DNA of 64,000 nt from Gillisella vitis (GTDB lineage Bacteria > Pseudomonadota > Alphaproteobacteria > Rhizobiales > Rhizobiaceae). The DNA is taken from the NCBI RefSeq assembly GCF_014204625.1, contig NZ_JACHLU010000007.1:124001-188000 (forward strand), read 5' to 3'. The translations under genes were made by a program, and so were the position numbers. Shown here piece by piece: positions 43,855 to 53,471 of this stretch. Position 1 is the stretch's first letter; the number at the start of each line of letters is the position of its first letter. Below the pieces are notes generated by a model. It did not search any database. It saw only the letters and a program-made list of their open reading frames with translations, and had not been told where the DNA came from.

Positions 43855-44475
43855 TTACAGAGTGGTGAGTGTCCAGTTGACAATGTCGGCTGTCACCTGA
43901 CCAAATGCCGCAGACAAGGCATTGACCATTGCCTGATTGTCCTCGCCCTTGGTTGGCACGGTCGCCGAAAATACTTTTTGGGAAATGACGGTACCATTGC
44001 GATCATTCAGCAGCTTGACCGAGATGGCAACATTGGCCCGGCGTCCGCCGTTTGTATCAATCTCAAACGTCTTGATGTCAGAAATCAGCTGATAATCAAT
44101 GGCCAACCCCTGCCCCGGCTTGCCCACACCGGCCAGCTTGCCGGTGCTGTCAAAAGCCTCCACCAGTTTGGACTGCACCATCAAGGGCAATTTGTCGCCC
44201 CACTGCGATTTCGCCAGATATTGCACCTCTGTACCCGATACGCGCACGACAATCATGTCGCTATCCAACATCTTCAGGGCTGTTGGATTGGCAATCAGAA
44301 GCTGACGCTTGGCAACGGGCTGCTTGGTGGCTGCAAGCCGAACACTGGCCAGATCATAGGTGTCATTCTTTGTGCCAGACGCACAGCCAACAAGCATGAT
44401 ACCCATCAAGGAACCGACGCAGGCTGCGCGAAATATGGCTGCCGGATGCCGACGTAACTTCGAATAACTCATCAT
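43855..44475 (-). CDS. ABC-type transport auxiliary lipoprotein (PqiC/LetC-like)
   Basis: A 206-residue lipoprotein of the ABC_trans_aux family. The signal peptide ends at a lipobox MLVGCASG. The body KMLDSDMIVVRVSGTEVQYL, SQWGDKLPLMVQSKLVEAFD and DYQLISDIKTFEI is the PqiC-like fold that caps MCE tunnels at the outer membrane. It is the last gene of the Mla/Mce operon. I start at ATG 44475 with AAGGGA upstream; a GTG at 44505 overlaps the preceding stop (GTGA) and is an alternative that would imply coupling. Confidence 0.88.
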   Translation of the reverse strand: MMSYSKLRRHPAAIFRAACVGSLMGIMLVGCASGTKNDTYDLASVRLAATKQPVAKRQLLIANPTALKMLDSDMIVVRVSGTEVQYLAKSQWGDKLPLMVQSKLVEAFDSTGKLAGVGKPGQGLAIDYQLISDIKTFEIDTNGGRRANVAISVKLLNDRNGTVISQKVFSATVPTKGEDNQAMVNALSAAFGQVTADIVNWTLTTL

Positions 44476-44501
44476 GAGTCCCTTTTCCCCAGAAAAACCC
44501 G

Positions 44502-45869
44502 TCACCGTCTCGTCCGCCCATCGTATTGTTTTACGTTATCACCGCCAAACAGCAGGCGTTGGGGGTTTCTGTCGAAATTGGTGATCGTGTTGTCAAGATT
44601 GCGCACCGTATCCCGCGTGTCATTGACCAGTGACTGAATATTGTTCAGCCCCGTCGATGAGAATCTCGAAAGGTTATCGGCAATGGGTCCGATTTTCTGA
44701 TTGAGATTGTCAGCAACAGCCTTGATGGATTCCAGCGTGCGCTTTGCTTCGGCGGCCAGCGAATTGGCATCGTCTGAGCCCAGCAGAGCGTCAACCTTGG
44801 CCAAAATACCATCCACCCGTGTCGAGGCATTGTTCAGACGGTTTGAAAGCTGGGTGAAATCCGTGATGGCCTGATCAATATCAGGCTTTCTGTCTTTGAC
44901 ACCTGCACTGATCGACTGGAAATCGGCGGCGGCTTTACGGGCATCCGCAACCGCTGCGGACACATCATCCACCACCCGCGCGACTTTTTGCGTATCGACA
45001 GCAGCCACCAGCGCATTGACCTTATCCAGCGATCCGTTTGCCTTGACACCAAAATCGTTGAATGTCCTGATTGTTTGATTGACGTTATCCATCGTCGCGC
45101 CAAACTTGCCAGAGGCATCGGCCAGATTGCCGGTGGCGGTCTGGGTATTGGCCAGGATCTGGTTGACCTTGTCTTTATCCACAGCCTTCAGCAGGTCTTC
45201 AGCAGCGGCCAAGGTGGAATCCAGCCGACCGGACAAGCCTGTTATTGTATCCGAGAGCGCACTGACGCTCTTCAGGAAGGTATCAATGCCATCGGCATTG
45301 TCGGCAAGTGCCTTTGAAAAGGTTTCGGCATTGCGCATGGTATTGGTCAAAGGGCCGCGCGCATCAGCAACAAAACCCTGAATATCGGAAATTGCAGTAT
45401 CGGCTTTCCGCATGATCTTGTCGGCCGTCGCCAGAAGATTGGTCACGCTCGATTGATCAGCCACCAGCATGGCAGGCTTGCCTGTCTCCTGTGCTTTCTG
45501 GAACAGATTGTCGCCGCCGACACCACCAGCAAGCTCGACGTAAGCGGCACCGGTCAATCCCTGAATTTCCAGGACAGCCTTGGTGTTGGAGCGAATGGGC
45601 GAATCTTCGCGCACCTCTGTCTGAGCAACAGAAAAAGCCGGATCATCGTGATCGATGCTCAAACTCAGGACAGAACCGATCTGAATACCGTTAAACCGGA
45701 CGGGCGAGCCAACACTCAAGCCATTGGCTGAACCGGGAATACGAATCGTCAACGGAGCCATGGGCCCACCACGTCCATATTCCGCCATCCAGTAGATGAA
45801 TCCAAAGGTCGAAATGATCACAAGAACCGTGAAAAAGCCGACGATGGTGTAATTTGCTTTGGTTTCCAT
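44502..45869 (-). CDS. MCE-domain lipid transport protein (MlaD-type, long coiled coil)
   Basis: A 455-residue periplasmic substrate-binding protein anchored by one N-terminal membrane helix (YTIVGFFTVLVIISTFGFIY). The MCE domain (about 38-120) contains IRIPGSANGLSVGSPVRFNG and LEIQGLTGAAYVELAGG. The following 300 residues are a long Ala/Asp-rich helical region (for example LADNADGIDTFLKSVSALSD) forming a barrel extension as in longer MCE proteins. MCE rings shuttle phospholipids across the periplasm. Operon order is MlaE-like, MlaF-like, MlaD-like, lipoprotein; it starts 10 bp after the ATPase gene. Confidence 0.93.
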   Translation of the reverse strand: METKANYTIVGFFTVLVIISTFGFIYWMAEYGRGGPMAPLTIRIPGSANGLSVGSPVRFNGIQIGSVLSLSIDHDDPAFSVAQTEVREDSPIRSNTKAVLEIQGLTGAAYVELAGGVGGDNLFQKAQETGKPAMLVADQSSVTNLLATADKIMRKADTAISDIQGFVADARGPLTNTMRNAETFSKALADNADGIDTFLKSVSALSDTITGLSGRLDSTLAAAEDLLKAVDKDKVNQILANTQTATGNLADASGKFGATMDNVNQTIRTFNDFGVKANGSLDKVNALVAAVDTQKVARVVDDVSAAVADARKAAADFQSISAGVKDRKPDIDQAITDFTQLSNRLNNASTRVDGILAKVDALLGSDDANSLAAEAKRTLESIKAVADNLNQKIGPIADNLSRFSSTGLNNIQSLVNDTRDTVRNLDNTITNFDRNPQRLLFGGDNVKQYDGRTRR

Positions 45870-45879
45870 GAGATCTCAA

Positions 45880-46701
45880 TCAATCGGCCAGTGAGGCGCG
45901 AACCCCCTGCGGTTTGGGAATTGAGCGTGCTCTTTTCCCTCTGAAATAGGATTTGACCCAAGCTTCGTCACAGCTCAGCATATCCGCCAACGTTCCCTCA
46001 ACCAACACACGTTTCTGCCCCAGCACCGCAATACGGTCACAGACCGAAAACAGGCTGTCCAGATCATGCGTCACCATATAAACGGTCAGGCCCAATGTGT
46101 CGCGCAACCGGGCAATCAATTCATCAAACTCGGCAGCACCAATCGGGTCAAGGCCCGATGTTGGCTCATCCAGAAACACCAGATCGGGATCAAGCGCGAG
46201 TGCGCGCGCAAGTGCTGCGCGTTTGATCATTCCGCCTGAAAGCTCTGACGGGTACTTGTTGCCGGCATCGGCTGGCAAACCCACCATCTCGATTTTAAGA
46301 TAGGCAAGCTCGTCCATCAGCCATTTGGGCAGATTCAGATATTCCCGCATGGGAAGCTGGATATTTTCCTTCACAGTCAGGGATGAAAACAGCGCCCCCT
46401 GCTGAAACAGGACCCCAAGGCGCGTATCAAGATCAGTGCGCTGGGCTGCACTGCATTTGTCGTAATCCGCGCCCAGGATTTCAATGCGGCCCTCGCGTCT
46501 TGGCAAAAGCCTGAGCACAGTGCGCATCAAGACAGATTTACCGGCACCGGATGCCCCAACGAATCCCAGAATCTCGCCGCGATAAACATCCAGATCCAGC
46601 TTGTCGAGAACAAGCTTGTCTCCGAAACCAACCGTGAGACCGCGAACGGAAAGAACGCTTTCGCGCTTATCTGGCTCAACTGTGTTGTGTTGCTGCTCCA
46701 C
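45880..46701 (-). CDS. ABC transporter ATPase (MlaF-type)
   Basis: The 273-residue cytoplasmic ATPase powers the MCE lipid transporter. Walker A GASGAGKSVLMRT, signature LSGGMIKRAALARALAL, and Walker B DLVFLDEPTSGLDP are intact. The C-terminal tail (FRGKRARSIPKPQG) is basic. The start is GTG (46699-46701) with GAGGG upstream. It follows the permease gene by 9 bp and precedes the MCE gene by 10 bp. Confidence 0.95.
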   Translation of the reverse strand: MEQQHNTVEPDKRESVLSVRGLTVGFGDKLVLDKLDLDVYRGEILGFVGASGAGKSVLMRTVLRLLPRREGRIEILGADYDKCSAAQRTDLDTRLGVLFQQGALFSSLTVKENIQLPMREYLNLPKWLMDELAYLKIEMVGLPADAGNKYPSELSGGMIKRAALARALALDPDLVFLDEPTSGLDPIGAAEFDELIARLRDTLGLTVYMVTHDLDSLFSVCDRIAVLGQKRVLVEGTLADMLSCDEAWVKSYFRGKRARSIPKPQGVRASLAD

Positions 46702-46710
46702 ATCGCCCTC

Positions 46711-47841
46711 TTAAAAATCGATTGCGGCGTAGAACATGGCGAAAAGCCCGTCCATCAGGATAACGACAAAAATAGACTTTACCACCGACTTTGTCACATG
46801 TTGGCCCAGAGATTCGGCGCTGCCACCCACTTTCATGCCCTCAACAGCAGCAACAATACTGATCACGACGGCCATGAACGGCGCCTTGATCAATCCTGCG
46901 GCCAATGTCGTATAATCCACGGCATCATGCAAACGGGAGACAAACACCTGAAAGGTAATGCCCGAATAAGCCCAACTGACAACGGCGGCACCATAGAGCG
47001 CTGCGAAATTGGCAATCACGGTCAAAAGTGGCAGCACTATCACCAGAGCAATAATGCGCGGCAGCACAAGCACACCAATCGGATTAAGGCCGATCACCTT
47101 CAGGGCATCGACCTCCTCGCGCATCTTCATCGAACCGATTTCGGCGGTAATGGCACTCCCAGACCGGCCCGCAACCATAATAGCCGTCAGCAAAACGCCA
47201 ATTTCGCGCAGTTGCAAAATGCCAACGAGATCGACAACAAAGACTTCAGCACCGAAATAGCGTAGCTGAAACGCCCCCTGCTGCGCAATGATTGCGCCAA
47301 TCAGAAAGGACATCAGCAGAATAATAGGCACGGCGCGAACGCCCATGTGGTCCATCTGATTGACAACAGAGGCAAAAGACGCACTCCGTCCGCGTTTTTC
47401 CTTGGATTGCGCCCCCCGCACGGCCGAGCCAAGCACATAGCTCATCGCTACAATATCGTGCCAGATGCTGACCGAAAAGTGACCAACGGGAGACAAAAGT
47501 GTTTCAACCAAGGAATGACGCACATGCGCAGGCTTTGAAAGCTCTGGCTGTTCAGGCAGGGCCGCAATCAGCTCCCGCATGACATCGCTGCCACCAACGA
47601 CTTTTGCGTCACCATGCCCGGCCGCCGCCAGCTGCATACGCCGGATGAGCCATGCACCCGATGTATCAAGCCTGGAAATGCCAGAAATATCGATTTCGAC
47701 CCTGCCATGCGAATCAGTACGCAAGCCGTCAAGCTGGCCAAGAACGGTATCTATTGTCGTATTGCGCCAAACACCCGACAAAAGAAGCCTTTGTCCGGCC
47801 CCACCATCAAGCTGCTCGACATCAATCGCTGCATTGTCCAT
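46711..47841 (-). CDS. ABC permease with N-terminal STAS domain (MlaE-type)
   Basis: A 376-residue fusion: an N-terminal STAS-like region (about 1-95; RVEIDISGISRLDTSGAWLI, the MlaB-like part) followed by an MlaE permease domain with about five membrane helices (VRAVPIILLMSFLIGAIIAQ, LTAIMVAGRSGSAITAEIGS). The fusion means that the MlaB function is built in, as in other alphaproteobacteria. The start at ATG 47841 (MDNAAIDVEQ) is likely; a TTG five codons upstream also exists. First gene of the four-gene lipid transport operon. Confidence 0.92.
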   Translation of the reverse strand: MDNAAIDVEQLDGGAGQRLLLSGVWRNTTIDTVLGQLDGLRTDSHGRVEIDISGISRLDTSGAWLIRRMQLAAAGHGDAKVVGGSDVMRELIAALPEQPELSKPAHVRHSLVETLLSPVGHFSVSIWHDIVAMSYVLGSAVRGAQSKEKRGRSASFASVVNQMDHMGVRAVPIILLMSFLIGAIIAQQGAFQLRYFGAEVFVVDLVGILQLREIGVLLTAIMVAGRSGSAITAEIGSMKMREEVDALKVIGLNPIGVLVLPRIIALVIVLPLLTVIANFAALYGAAVVSWAYSGITFQVFVSRLHDAVDYTTLAAGLIKAPFMAVVISIVAAVEGMKVGGSAESLGQHVTKSVVKSIFVVILMDGLFAMFYAAIDF

Positions 47842-48043
47842 TGGACCGGAACTCAAGTTTTACGAACTTTCAGAGGCTTATCTCACAAGATAAGCATGAC
47901 CGCTCACCGGTCATGATCTGCCGACTATACCTTGGTTGATCGACAATTCCAGCCATAACAAGAGGTAAAAGTGATGAAACCCGTTATCGCACACTTCAAT
48001 TCACAGCCTTTTATGATCAATAACCATTTCAAGGCCAAGAACA

Positions 48044-48922
48044 TCAGGCACTTTGCCTCTCAGCGGCGATTGCCACGTCTGCCGGAAAGCCCCGAATCGG
48101 CTCCATTGGCGCAAGAAGCTGCGGCTCGGATACCGCTCCATAGCGCTTGCCCCATTCGATCAGCTCGAACGTGCCATCAAAGTTTTCAACAATGGCCGTG
48201 CAGCTTTCAACCCAATCGCCGGTATTGATATAGTGAATCCCGTCGACATGCTCCATGACGGCATGGTGAATATGGCCGCAAATGACGCCATCCACATCGT
48301 TGCGTCGCGCTTCTTCCGCCACAACCTTCTGAAATTCACCAATAAAATTCACAGCATGTTTGACCTGCAACTTCGCCCAGGCCGAGAAGGACCAGTAGCG
48401 CAAACCCAAACGACGGCGAATGGCAGATAACACCACATTGATGGCAATCGCCATGTCGTAAGCCCAATCGCCCAGATAAGCCAGAAGACGGGCATTGCGC
48501 ACCACAACGTCAAACTGATCACCATGCAACACAAGGTAGCGTTTATTGTCGGCAGTTTCATAAATCATCCGGTCCAGCACCTCGATACCACCGAAGTGCA
48601 TACCGGGAAAATCCCTGAGGAATTCGTCGTGATTGCCCGGAATGTAAATAATTCGCGTGCCCTTGCGAGCCTTGCGCAACAGTTTTTGAACGACATCGTT
48701 ACAGCCTTGCGGCCAGTACCAGCTGCGCTTCAAACGCCAGCCATCCACAATATCTCCAACAAGGATGATTGTATTCGCGTCATAGTAGCGTAAAAAGTCC
48801 AGAAGGAAATCCGTCTTGGCTGCCTTGGAGCCAAGATGCACATCTGAAATGAAGAGGGTTCTCACATGCCGCGTTTCGGGTTCAATGCTCACGGGAAGGA
48901 TCCTTTTACGGTCTGCGTCCAT
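48044..48922 (-). CDS. LpxH-like metallophosphoesterase (UDP-2,3-diacylglucosamine diphosphatase family)
   Basis: A 292-residue calcineurin-like phosphoesterase with the motifs LFISDVHLGSK, LVGDIVDGW, YIPGNHDEFL, VLHGDQFDV and ICGHIHHAVMEH, the same set as LpxH. In alphaproteobacteria the lipid A step is done by LpxI, and LpxH-like proteins of this longer type have uncertain function, so membrane-phosphoester hydrolysis is inferred. It lies 203 bp upstream of the Mla operon on the same strand and is divergent from maeB. Confidence 0.88.
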   Translation of the reverse strand: MDADRKRILPVSIEPETRHVRTLFISDVHLGSKAAKTDFLLDFLRYYDANTIILVGDIVDGWRLKRSWYWPQGCNDVVQKLLRKARKGTRIIYIPGNHDEFLRDFPGMHFGGIEVLDRMIYETADNKRYLVLHGDQFDVVVRNARLLAYLGDWAYDMAIAINVVLSAIRRRLGLRYWSFSAWAKLQVKHAVNFIGEFQKVVAEEARRNDVDGVICGHIHHAVMEHVDGIHYINTGDWVESCTAIVENFDGTFELIEWGKRYGAVSEPQLLAPMEPIRGFPADVAIAAERQSA

Positions 48923-49157
48923 ACCTTTTCAAAATCAGACTCGTGTTTCAGGAAGATGACACTCAAGCAGGCCTTGTGGTTTTGTCATCCCATAGCAATT
49001 TGAATGTCTTTATTTTATCACCAACCACGAACTCCAGAACGCAGGGTGATGCCAGGATTACTCCACAACGGAACACATCAAGGCTCACCATTCTCGCACC
49101 ACATCCGAAATATGTTCTGGTCCACAGGCAGTTTTGTTGTATTTAGGAAGCCTATCA

Positions 49158-51485
49158 ATGAACGATGAACCGGCAAAAATCATGACTGACGACAAGACCA
49201 AAACATCGCCGACCTCTGGTGATCTGGATGAACAGGCCCTGTTTTACCACCTTCACCCGCGTCCGGGTAAGCTGGAAATCCAGGCAACCAAACCGCTTGG
49301 CAATCAGCGTGATCTCGCGCTGGCCTATTCTCCTGGCGTTGCAGCCCCCTGTCTGGCAATCCGGGATAACCCGCAGGCTGCGGATGATTATACCGCCCGC
49401 GCCAATCTTGTCGCCGTCATCTCCAATGGTACGGCCGTTCTCGGGCTTGGTAATATTGGCCCTCTGGCCTCCAAGCCGGTGATGGAAGGCAAAGCTGTTC
49501 TGTTCAAGAAGTTTGCGGGCATTGATGTGTTTGACATCGAAGTGGATGCCCTGACCGTAGACGGCATGGTTTCCACCGTGGCAGCACTTGAGCCAACCTT
49601 TGGCGGCATCAATCTGGAAGACATCAAGGCCCCTGAATGCTTTGAAATCGAACAGCAATTGCGCGAGCGCATGAACATTCCGGTGTTTCATGACGATCAG
49701 CATGGCACCGCCATTATTGTGGCGGCCGCGATTCTGAACGGTCTGGAACTGGCTGGTAAATCCATTGCTGATGTGAAAGTCGTCACCTCCGGCGCCGGTG
49801 CTGCGGCCCTTGCCTGCCTTAATCTTTTGGTGGCGCTGGGTGTAAAGCGTGAAAACATCTGGGTGCATGACATTGAAGGCCTTGTTTACAAGGGCCGCAA
49901 TGAATTGATGGACCCCTGGAAAGAGATTTACGCGCAGGAAAGCGACAAGCGCGTGCTGGCTGAAAGCATTGGCGGTGCCGATGTGTTCCTTGGCCTGTCT
50001 GCCGCAGGTGTTCTGAAACAGGAACTTCTGGTGCAGATGGCACCCAATCCATTGATCATGGCGCTGGCCAATCCCAAGCCCGAAATCATGCCGGAGGAAG
50101 CACGTAGCGCCCGCCCCGATGCAATGATCTGCACCGGCCGGTCAGACTATCCCAATCAGGTCAACAACGTCCTGTGCTTTCCCTATATCTTCCGCGGTGC
50201 GCTGGATTGCGGCGCAACAACCATCAACGAAGAGATGAAAATGGCTGCGGTCAAGGCCATTGCCGCGCTGGCGCGCGAGGAAGTGTCGGAAGTGGCGGCC
50301 AAGGCCTATACCGGCGACACACCAACCTTTGGTGCCGAATATCTCATTCCGTCGCCGTTTGATCCGCGTCTCATTCTGCGCATTGCGCCTGCGGTTGCAA
50401 AGGCGGCCGAGGAAAGCGGCGTCGCCCGCCGCCCGATTGCCGATTACGATGCCTATCTGGACAAGCTGAGCCGGTTTGTGTTCCGCTCCGGCTTCATCAT
50501 GAAGCCGATTTTTGCCACCGCAAAAATCGCCGCCAAAAAGCGGGTTATCTTTGCCGAGGGCGAGGATGAGCGCGTCCTGCGCGCCGCGCAGGTGCTGCTG
50601 GAAGACGGGATTGGCGAGCCAATTCTGATTGGTCGTCCATCGATCGTTGAGGCACGCCTGCAACGATTTGGCCTTCGCATTCGTCCCCATGCGGATTTTC
50701 AGATCATCAATCCGGAAGATGATCCACGCTATCGTGACTATGTCGAGGATTATTTCTCCATTGTTGGTCGCGCCGGCATCAACATGGAAGCGGCCCGCAC
50801 CATCGTGCGCACCAACACCACGGTTATTGGTGCTCTGGCGGTCAAGCGTGGCGAAGCCGATGCGCTGATCTGCGGCGTTGAAGGCCGCTTTGACAAGCAT
50901 GTGCGTGATGTTCGCCAGATTCTGGGCAAAAAGCCGGGTGTTCGGGATTTCTCCGGTCTGAGCCTGCTGATTTCCCAGCGCGGTGCCATTTTCATGACGG
51001 ATACGTTCGTCACAGAGAATCCGCCTGCGGAAGAAATTGCCGAAATGACCATCCTTGCTGCCGAAACGATCCGCCGTTTTGGCATCATTCCCAAAGCCGC
51101 GCTGTTGTCTCACTCCAATTTCGGATCGAGAAACTCTGAAAGCGCACGCAAGATGCGGGCAGCGCTCGAGATTCTGCGCACGGAAATGCCCGATCTTGAG
51201 GTCGATGGTGAAATGCAAGGTGGCTCGGCCCTGTCAGAAACATTGCGTCGACGCGCCATGCCAAACAGCAACCTGACAGGCGAAGCAAATCTGCTGGTTT
51301 TCCCAAATCTGGATTCGGCCAATATCTCGCTGGGTCTTATGCGCTCCATGACCGACGCCCTGCATGTGGGCCCGATCCTGCTGGGTGCCGCCCAGCCTGC
51401 TCACGTGCTGTCAACCTCCGTCACCTCACGCGGCGTTGTCAACATGGCCGCATTGGCCGTGGTTGAAGCCAATCAGGTGAGCTAG
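49158..51485 (+). CDS. maeB: NADP-dependent malic enzyme with C-terminal phosphotransacetylase domain
   Basis: Decarboxylates malate to pyruvate and makes NADPH. The 775-residue protein has the malic domain (about 1-430): [60 protein letters not shown] and the NAD-binding [20 protein letters not shown]. From about 440 a phosphate acetyl/butyryl-transferase-like domain follows ([20 protein letters not shown]), thought to be regulatory in MaeB. The ATG at 49158 has AGGAAG upstream; a downstream ATG (49182) is the alternative. Terminator at 51588-51622. Confidence 0.96.
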   Translation: MNDEPAKIMTDDKTKTSPTSGDLDEQALFYHLHPRPGKLEIQATKPLGNQRDLALAYSPGVAAPCLAIRDNPQAADDYTARANLVAVISNGTAVLGLGNIGPLASKPVMEGKAVLFKKFAGIDVFDIEVDALTVDGMVSTVAALEPTFGGINLEDIKAPECFEIEQQLRERMNIPVFHDDQHGTAIIVAAAILNGLELAGKSIADVKVVTSGAGAAALACLNLLVALGVKRENIWVHDIEGLVYKGRNELMDPWKEIYAQESDKRVLAESIGGADVFLGLSAAGVLKQELLVQMAPNPLIMALANPKPEIMPEEARSARPDAMICTGRSDYPNQVNNVLCFPYIFRGALDCGATTINEEMKMAAVKAIAALAREEVSEVAAKAYTGDTPTFGAEYLIPSPFDPRLILRIAPAVAKAAEESGVARRPIADYDAYLDKLSRFVFRSGFIMKPIFATAKIAAKKRVIFAEGEDERVLRAAQVLLEDGIGEPILIGRPSIVEARLQRFGLRIRPHADFQIINPEDDPRYRDYVEDYFSIVGRAGINMEAARTIVRTNTTVIGALAVKRGEADALICGVEGRFDKHVRDVRQILGKKPGVRDFSGLSLLISQRGAIFMTDTFVTENPPAEEIAEMTILAAETIRRFGIIPKAALLSHSNFGSRNSESARKMRAALEILRTEMPDLEVDGEMQGGSALSETLRRRAMPNSNLTGEANLLVFPNLDSANISLGLMRSMTDALHVGPILLGAAQPAHVLSTSVTSRGVVNMAALAVVEANQVS

Positions 51486-51549
51486 AGTTTATAAAGAAAA
51501 GTGGTCAGCGGTTTTCCCGCAAAGACAACCGAAAACAAAGGAACGATAG

Positions 51550-51580
51550 GTCTGTCTGGTGCAATCTGAACCTGACAGAC
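51550..51580. repeat. 31-bp palindromic repeat, family GTCTGTC, copy 2
   Basis: GGTCTGTCTGGTGCAATC then TGAACCTGACAGAC is the reverse complement of 12679-12709 with one base changed (GAACC to GCACC). It lies between maeB and its terminator. Confidence 0.75.
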
Positions 51581-51587
51581 TCTGGAC

Positions 51588-51622
51588 AAAGCCCCGGCCT
51601 TAAAACGCCGGGGTTTCTTCTT
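51588..51622 (+). terminator. intrinsic terminator of maeB
   Basis: CCCCGGC (51592-51598) pairs with GCCGGGG (51607-51613), followed by TTTCTTCTT. It is about 100 bp after the maeB stop, with a palindromic repeat in between. Confidence 0.85.
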
Positions 51623-51740
51623 GATAATGTCATTTGAAAAATCGATTCAGACGTTTTGGTCCGAGATTGCAGACCCCTAAAAATTGCAGGGCAGAGTTTC
51701 GGTTGATCCGTGGACATTTTGACGTAATGGTAGAAAAATA

Positions 51741-51761
51741 ACCCCAGAAAATTTGTGGGGT
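51741..51761 (+). promoter_or_regulatory. hairpin covering the luxR-type gene ribosome-binding site
   Basis: ACCCCA (51741-51746) pairs with TGGGGT (51756-51761). The GGGG that should serve as Shine-Dalgarno (51757-51760) is within the stem, 5 bp before the ATG at 51766. Translation may be limited unless the hairpin opens. The stem is short. Confidence 0.45.
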
Positions 51762-51765
51762 ATTG

Positions 51766-52506
51766 ATGTTTAATAACAACATATATTTTGATTTACTGGA
51801 TTGGCTGGATACAGCGCAGCATACCCCGCCTCTCGATTTCCTGAAACGCCTGCAAACAAGCTATGGCCTTGCTGGCTGCCTCTATATTGATGCGGCCTTT
51901 ACGACATGCGGCCTGTTTGTACATCGCCACCAGCATAGCTTTGACAAGGCGGCAGAGAGATCTCTTGAGCATCTGGGGCAACCCATCCTGAGCAATGTTC
52001 TTTCGCAATTGATCCGGGCAATCGAACCTGTCGATATGGAAGATCTGCCACAGATGGATAAGGATTGCATGGTTGTGCGCAACAAATTGCGTGATCTCAA
52101 TCTGCCGGAACGCGCCGTGAGCTATCCACTGCTTTCTCACGATGGGCGCGGTGCCATTTTTGTAATCGCTCACACTCTTCCCCTTGATGAGTGGCAGGAT
52201 TTCCGCCGTTGTTATGATCGGGACATTCATCGCCTGGCGGGGAAATTTCATGCAGGTCTGATCAAGACCTTTGATGGCAGCAAAGGCGAAGCAACAGGCA
52301 AACTGACGCGCCGTGAACAAGAAACCCTGCGCTGGACTGCCGCGGGCAAAAGCTATTGGGAAACCTCGGTGATTCTGGGTATTTCAGAACGCACCGTGCG
52401 CTATTTCATGGCCAATGCCCGTAACAAGCTTGATGCCGTCTCCAATACCCAAGCCGTGGCCAAGGCTGTCTGGCAGGGCTTGATACCACCCGACCAGCAT
52501 GATTAG
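51766..52506 (+). CDS. LuxR-family transcription regulator
   Basis: A 246-residue regulator. The C-terminal GerE/LuxR helix-turn-helix is clear: KLTRREQETLRWTAAGKSYW, then VILGISERTVRYFMANARNK. The N-terminal domain (about 10-170) has the size and position of an acyl-homoserine-lactone domain, but I could not match the usual W, Y, D and W ligand residues, so signal binding is likely only by context: the luxI-type synthase gene lies 178 bp downstream on the same strand. ATG 51766 rather than the TTG one codon before. The ribosome site is in a hairpin. Confidence 0.9.
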   Translation: MFNNNIYFDLLDWLDTAQHTPPLDFLKRLQTSYGLAGCLYIDAAFTTCGLFVHRHQHSFDKAAERSLEHLGQPILSNVLSQLIRAIEPVDMEDLPQMDKDCMVVRNKLRDLNLPERAVSYPLLSHDGRGAIFVIAHTLPLDEWQDFRRCYDRDIHRLAGKFHAGLIKTFDGSKGEATGKLTRREQETLRWTAAGKSYWETSVILGISERTVRYFMANARNKLDAVSNTQAVAKAVWQGLIPPDQHD

Positions 52507-52609
52507 CAGCATTTTTGCATCAATATCATGACAGAAAGCAATCACGTTTCACATCAAAATAATGACCATGTAGAATCGAAAATCAATACGTTATAATTGC
52601 ACAAAAATA

Positions 52610-52629
52610 AACTGTCTCTACCGTCAGTT
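52610..52629. promoter_or_regulatory. candidate lux box upstream of the luxI-type gene
   Basis: The 20-bp dyad AACTG-N10-CAGTT fits the NNCT-N12-AGNN pattern of LuxR-type sites; one extra base pair (A/T) extends it to 22 bp. It lies about 55 bp before the GTG start of the synthase gene. A perfect TATAAT is at 52592-52597, upstream of the dyad, so binding would fall downstream of that -10 element. Confidence 0.6.
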
Positions 52630-52684
52630 TTATTTCAAATCTTTTTTCTGCAAGCTCAAAACTTCCCAAGACAAGGAGTTGAGC

Positions 52685-53329
52685 GTGATAAAGATTTTGA
52701 ACGGCAAACATAAACAGACCCAGCAAGCGTCTCTCGCTGACATGTTTCGGCTGCGCAAAAAAGTTTTCCATGATCTGTTGAAATGGGATGTCCTTGTGCA
52801 AGGGGATTTCGAGATGGATCATTACGACGATGCAAATCCGATCTATGTCATGTCTTATGATGATAAGAGCGGGCGTTTGCGTGGCGCATTGCGGCTTTTG
52901 CCAACGCTTGGGCCGAATATGCTGGATGATACATTTCCGATTCTGCTGGATAGCCAACCGGAAATTCGCAGTGCTGCAATCTGGGAGTCCAGTCGCTTTT
53001 GTATCGACCCAGACATTTCGCTGGATCGCTCATCCAATCAAGTCAGCGTTGCAGCAGCCGAGCTGATGTGTGGTGTGGGCGAGTTGGGTCTTGCGTCGGG
53101 GCTCAGCCACATTGTCACGGTCACGGATGTCTTTCTGGAGCGCATGTTCCGCCGCATGGGCTGCCCGGGCGAACGCATAGGTCAACCCCATAAAATCGGC
53201 TCCGTCCATGCTGTTGCCATTGCCTGGGAAGTCAATCAGGACATGCTGGATGGCATGAAACAGGTTGCCACCATTTCCGGTGATCTGCTGCCAGTACCGA
53301 TGTCGCTGGAACAGGCAAGAGCCGCTTGA
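52685..53329 (+). CDS. LuxI-family acyl-homoserine-lactone synthase
   Basis: Makes N-acyl-homoserine lactone from SAM and an acyl-ACP. The 214-residue protein has the conserved set: RLRKKVFHDLLKWDV with the catalytic Arg, Phe and Trp, GDFEMDHYDDANPIYVM with the acidic pair, GRLRGALRLLPT, and AIWESSRF with the Glu and Arg. I start at GTG 52685 because AAGGAG (52673-52678) is 6 bp upstream; a TTG directly after it is too close. It follows the luxR-type gene in the same direction. Acyl-chain length cannot be predicted. Confidence 0.95.
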   Translation: MIKILNGKHKQTQQASLADMFRLRKKVFHDLLKWDVLVQGDFEMDHYDDANPIYVMSYDDKSGRLRGALRLLPTLGPNMLDDTFPILLDSQPEIRSAAIWESSRFCIDPDISLDRSSNQVSVAAAELMCGVGELGLASGLSHIVTVTDVFLERMFRRMGCPGERIGQPHKIGSVHAVAIAWEVNQDMLDGMKQVATISGDLLPVPMSLEQARAA

Positions 53330-53346
53330 GCCATTCTGCCCGACAC

Positions 53347-53376
53347 AAAAGGCCACAGCCCTCCCTGTGGCCTTTT
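53347..53376 (+). terminator. intrinsic terminator of the luxI-type gene
   Basis: AAAAGGCCACAG (53347-53358) pairs with CTGTGGCCTTTT (53365-53376) around a 6-base loop. It lies 17 bp after the stop. Confidence 0.9.
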
Positions 53377-53471
53377 GCACTCTGCCAAACATCAAAAGGG
53401 GTTTGCGATTGCAATGCTCGCCCCTATACTCCACAATTGGTTTTTATCGATAAACCGACTGTTGGATATGT

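Noticed and set aside
44475..44505. GTG start of the auxiliary lipoprotein overlapping the MCE gene stop
   Set aside because: Possible coupling, but the ATG at 44475 has a better ribosome site and gives a normal lipoprotein signal peptide.
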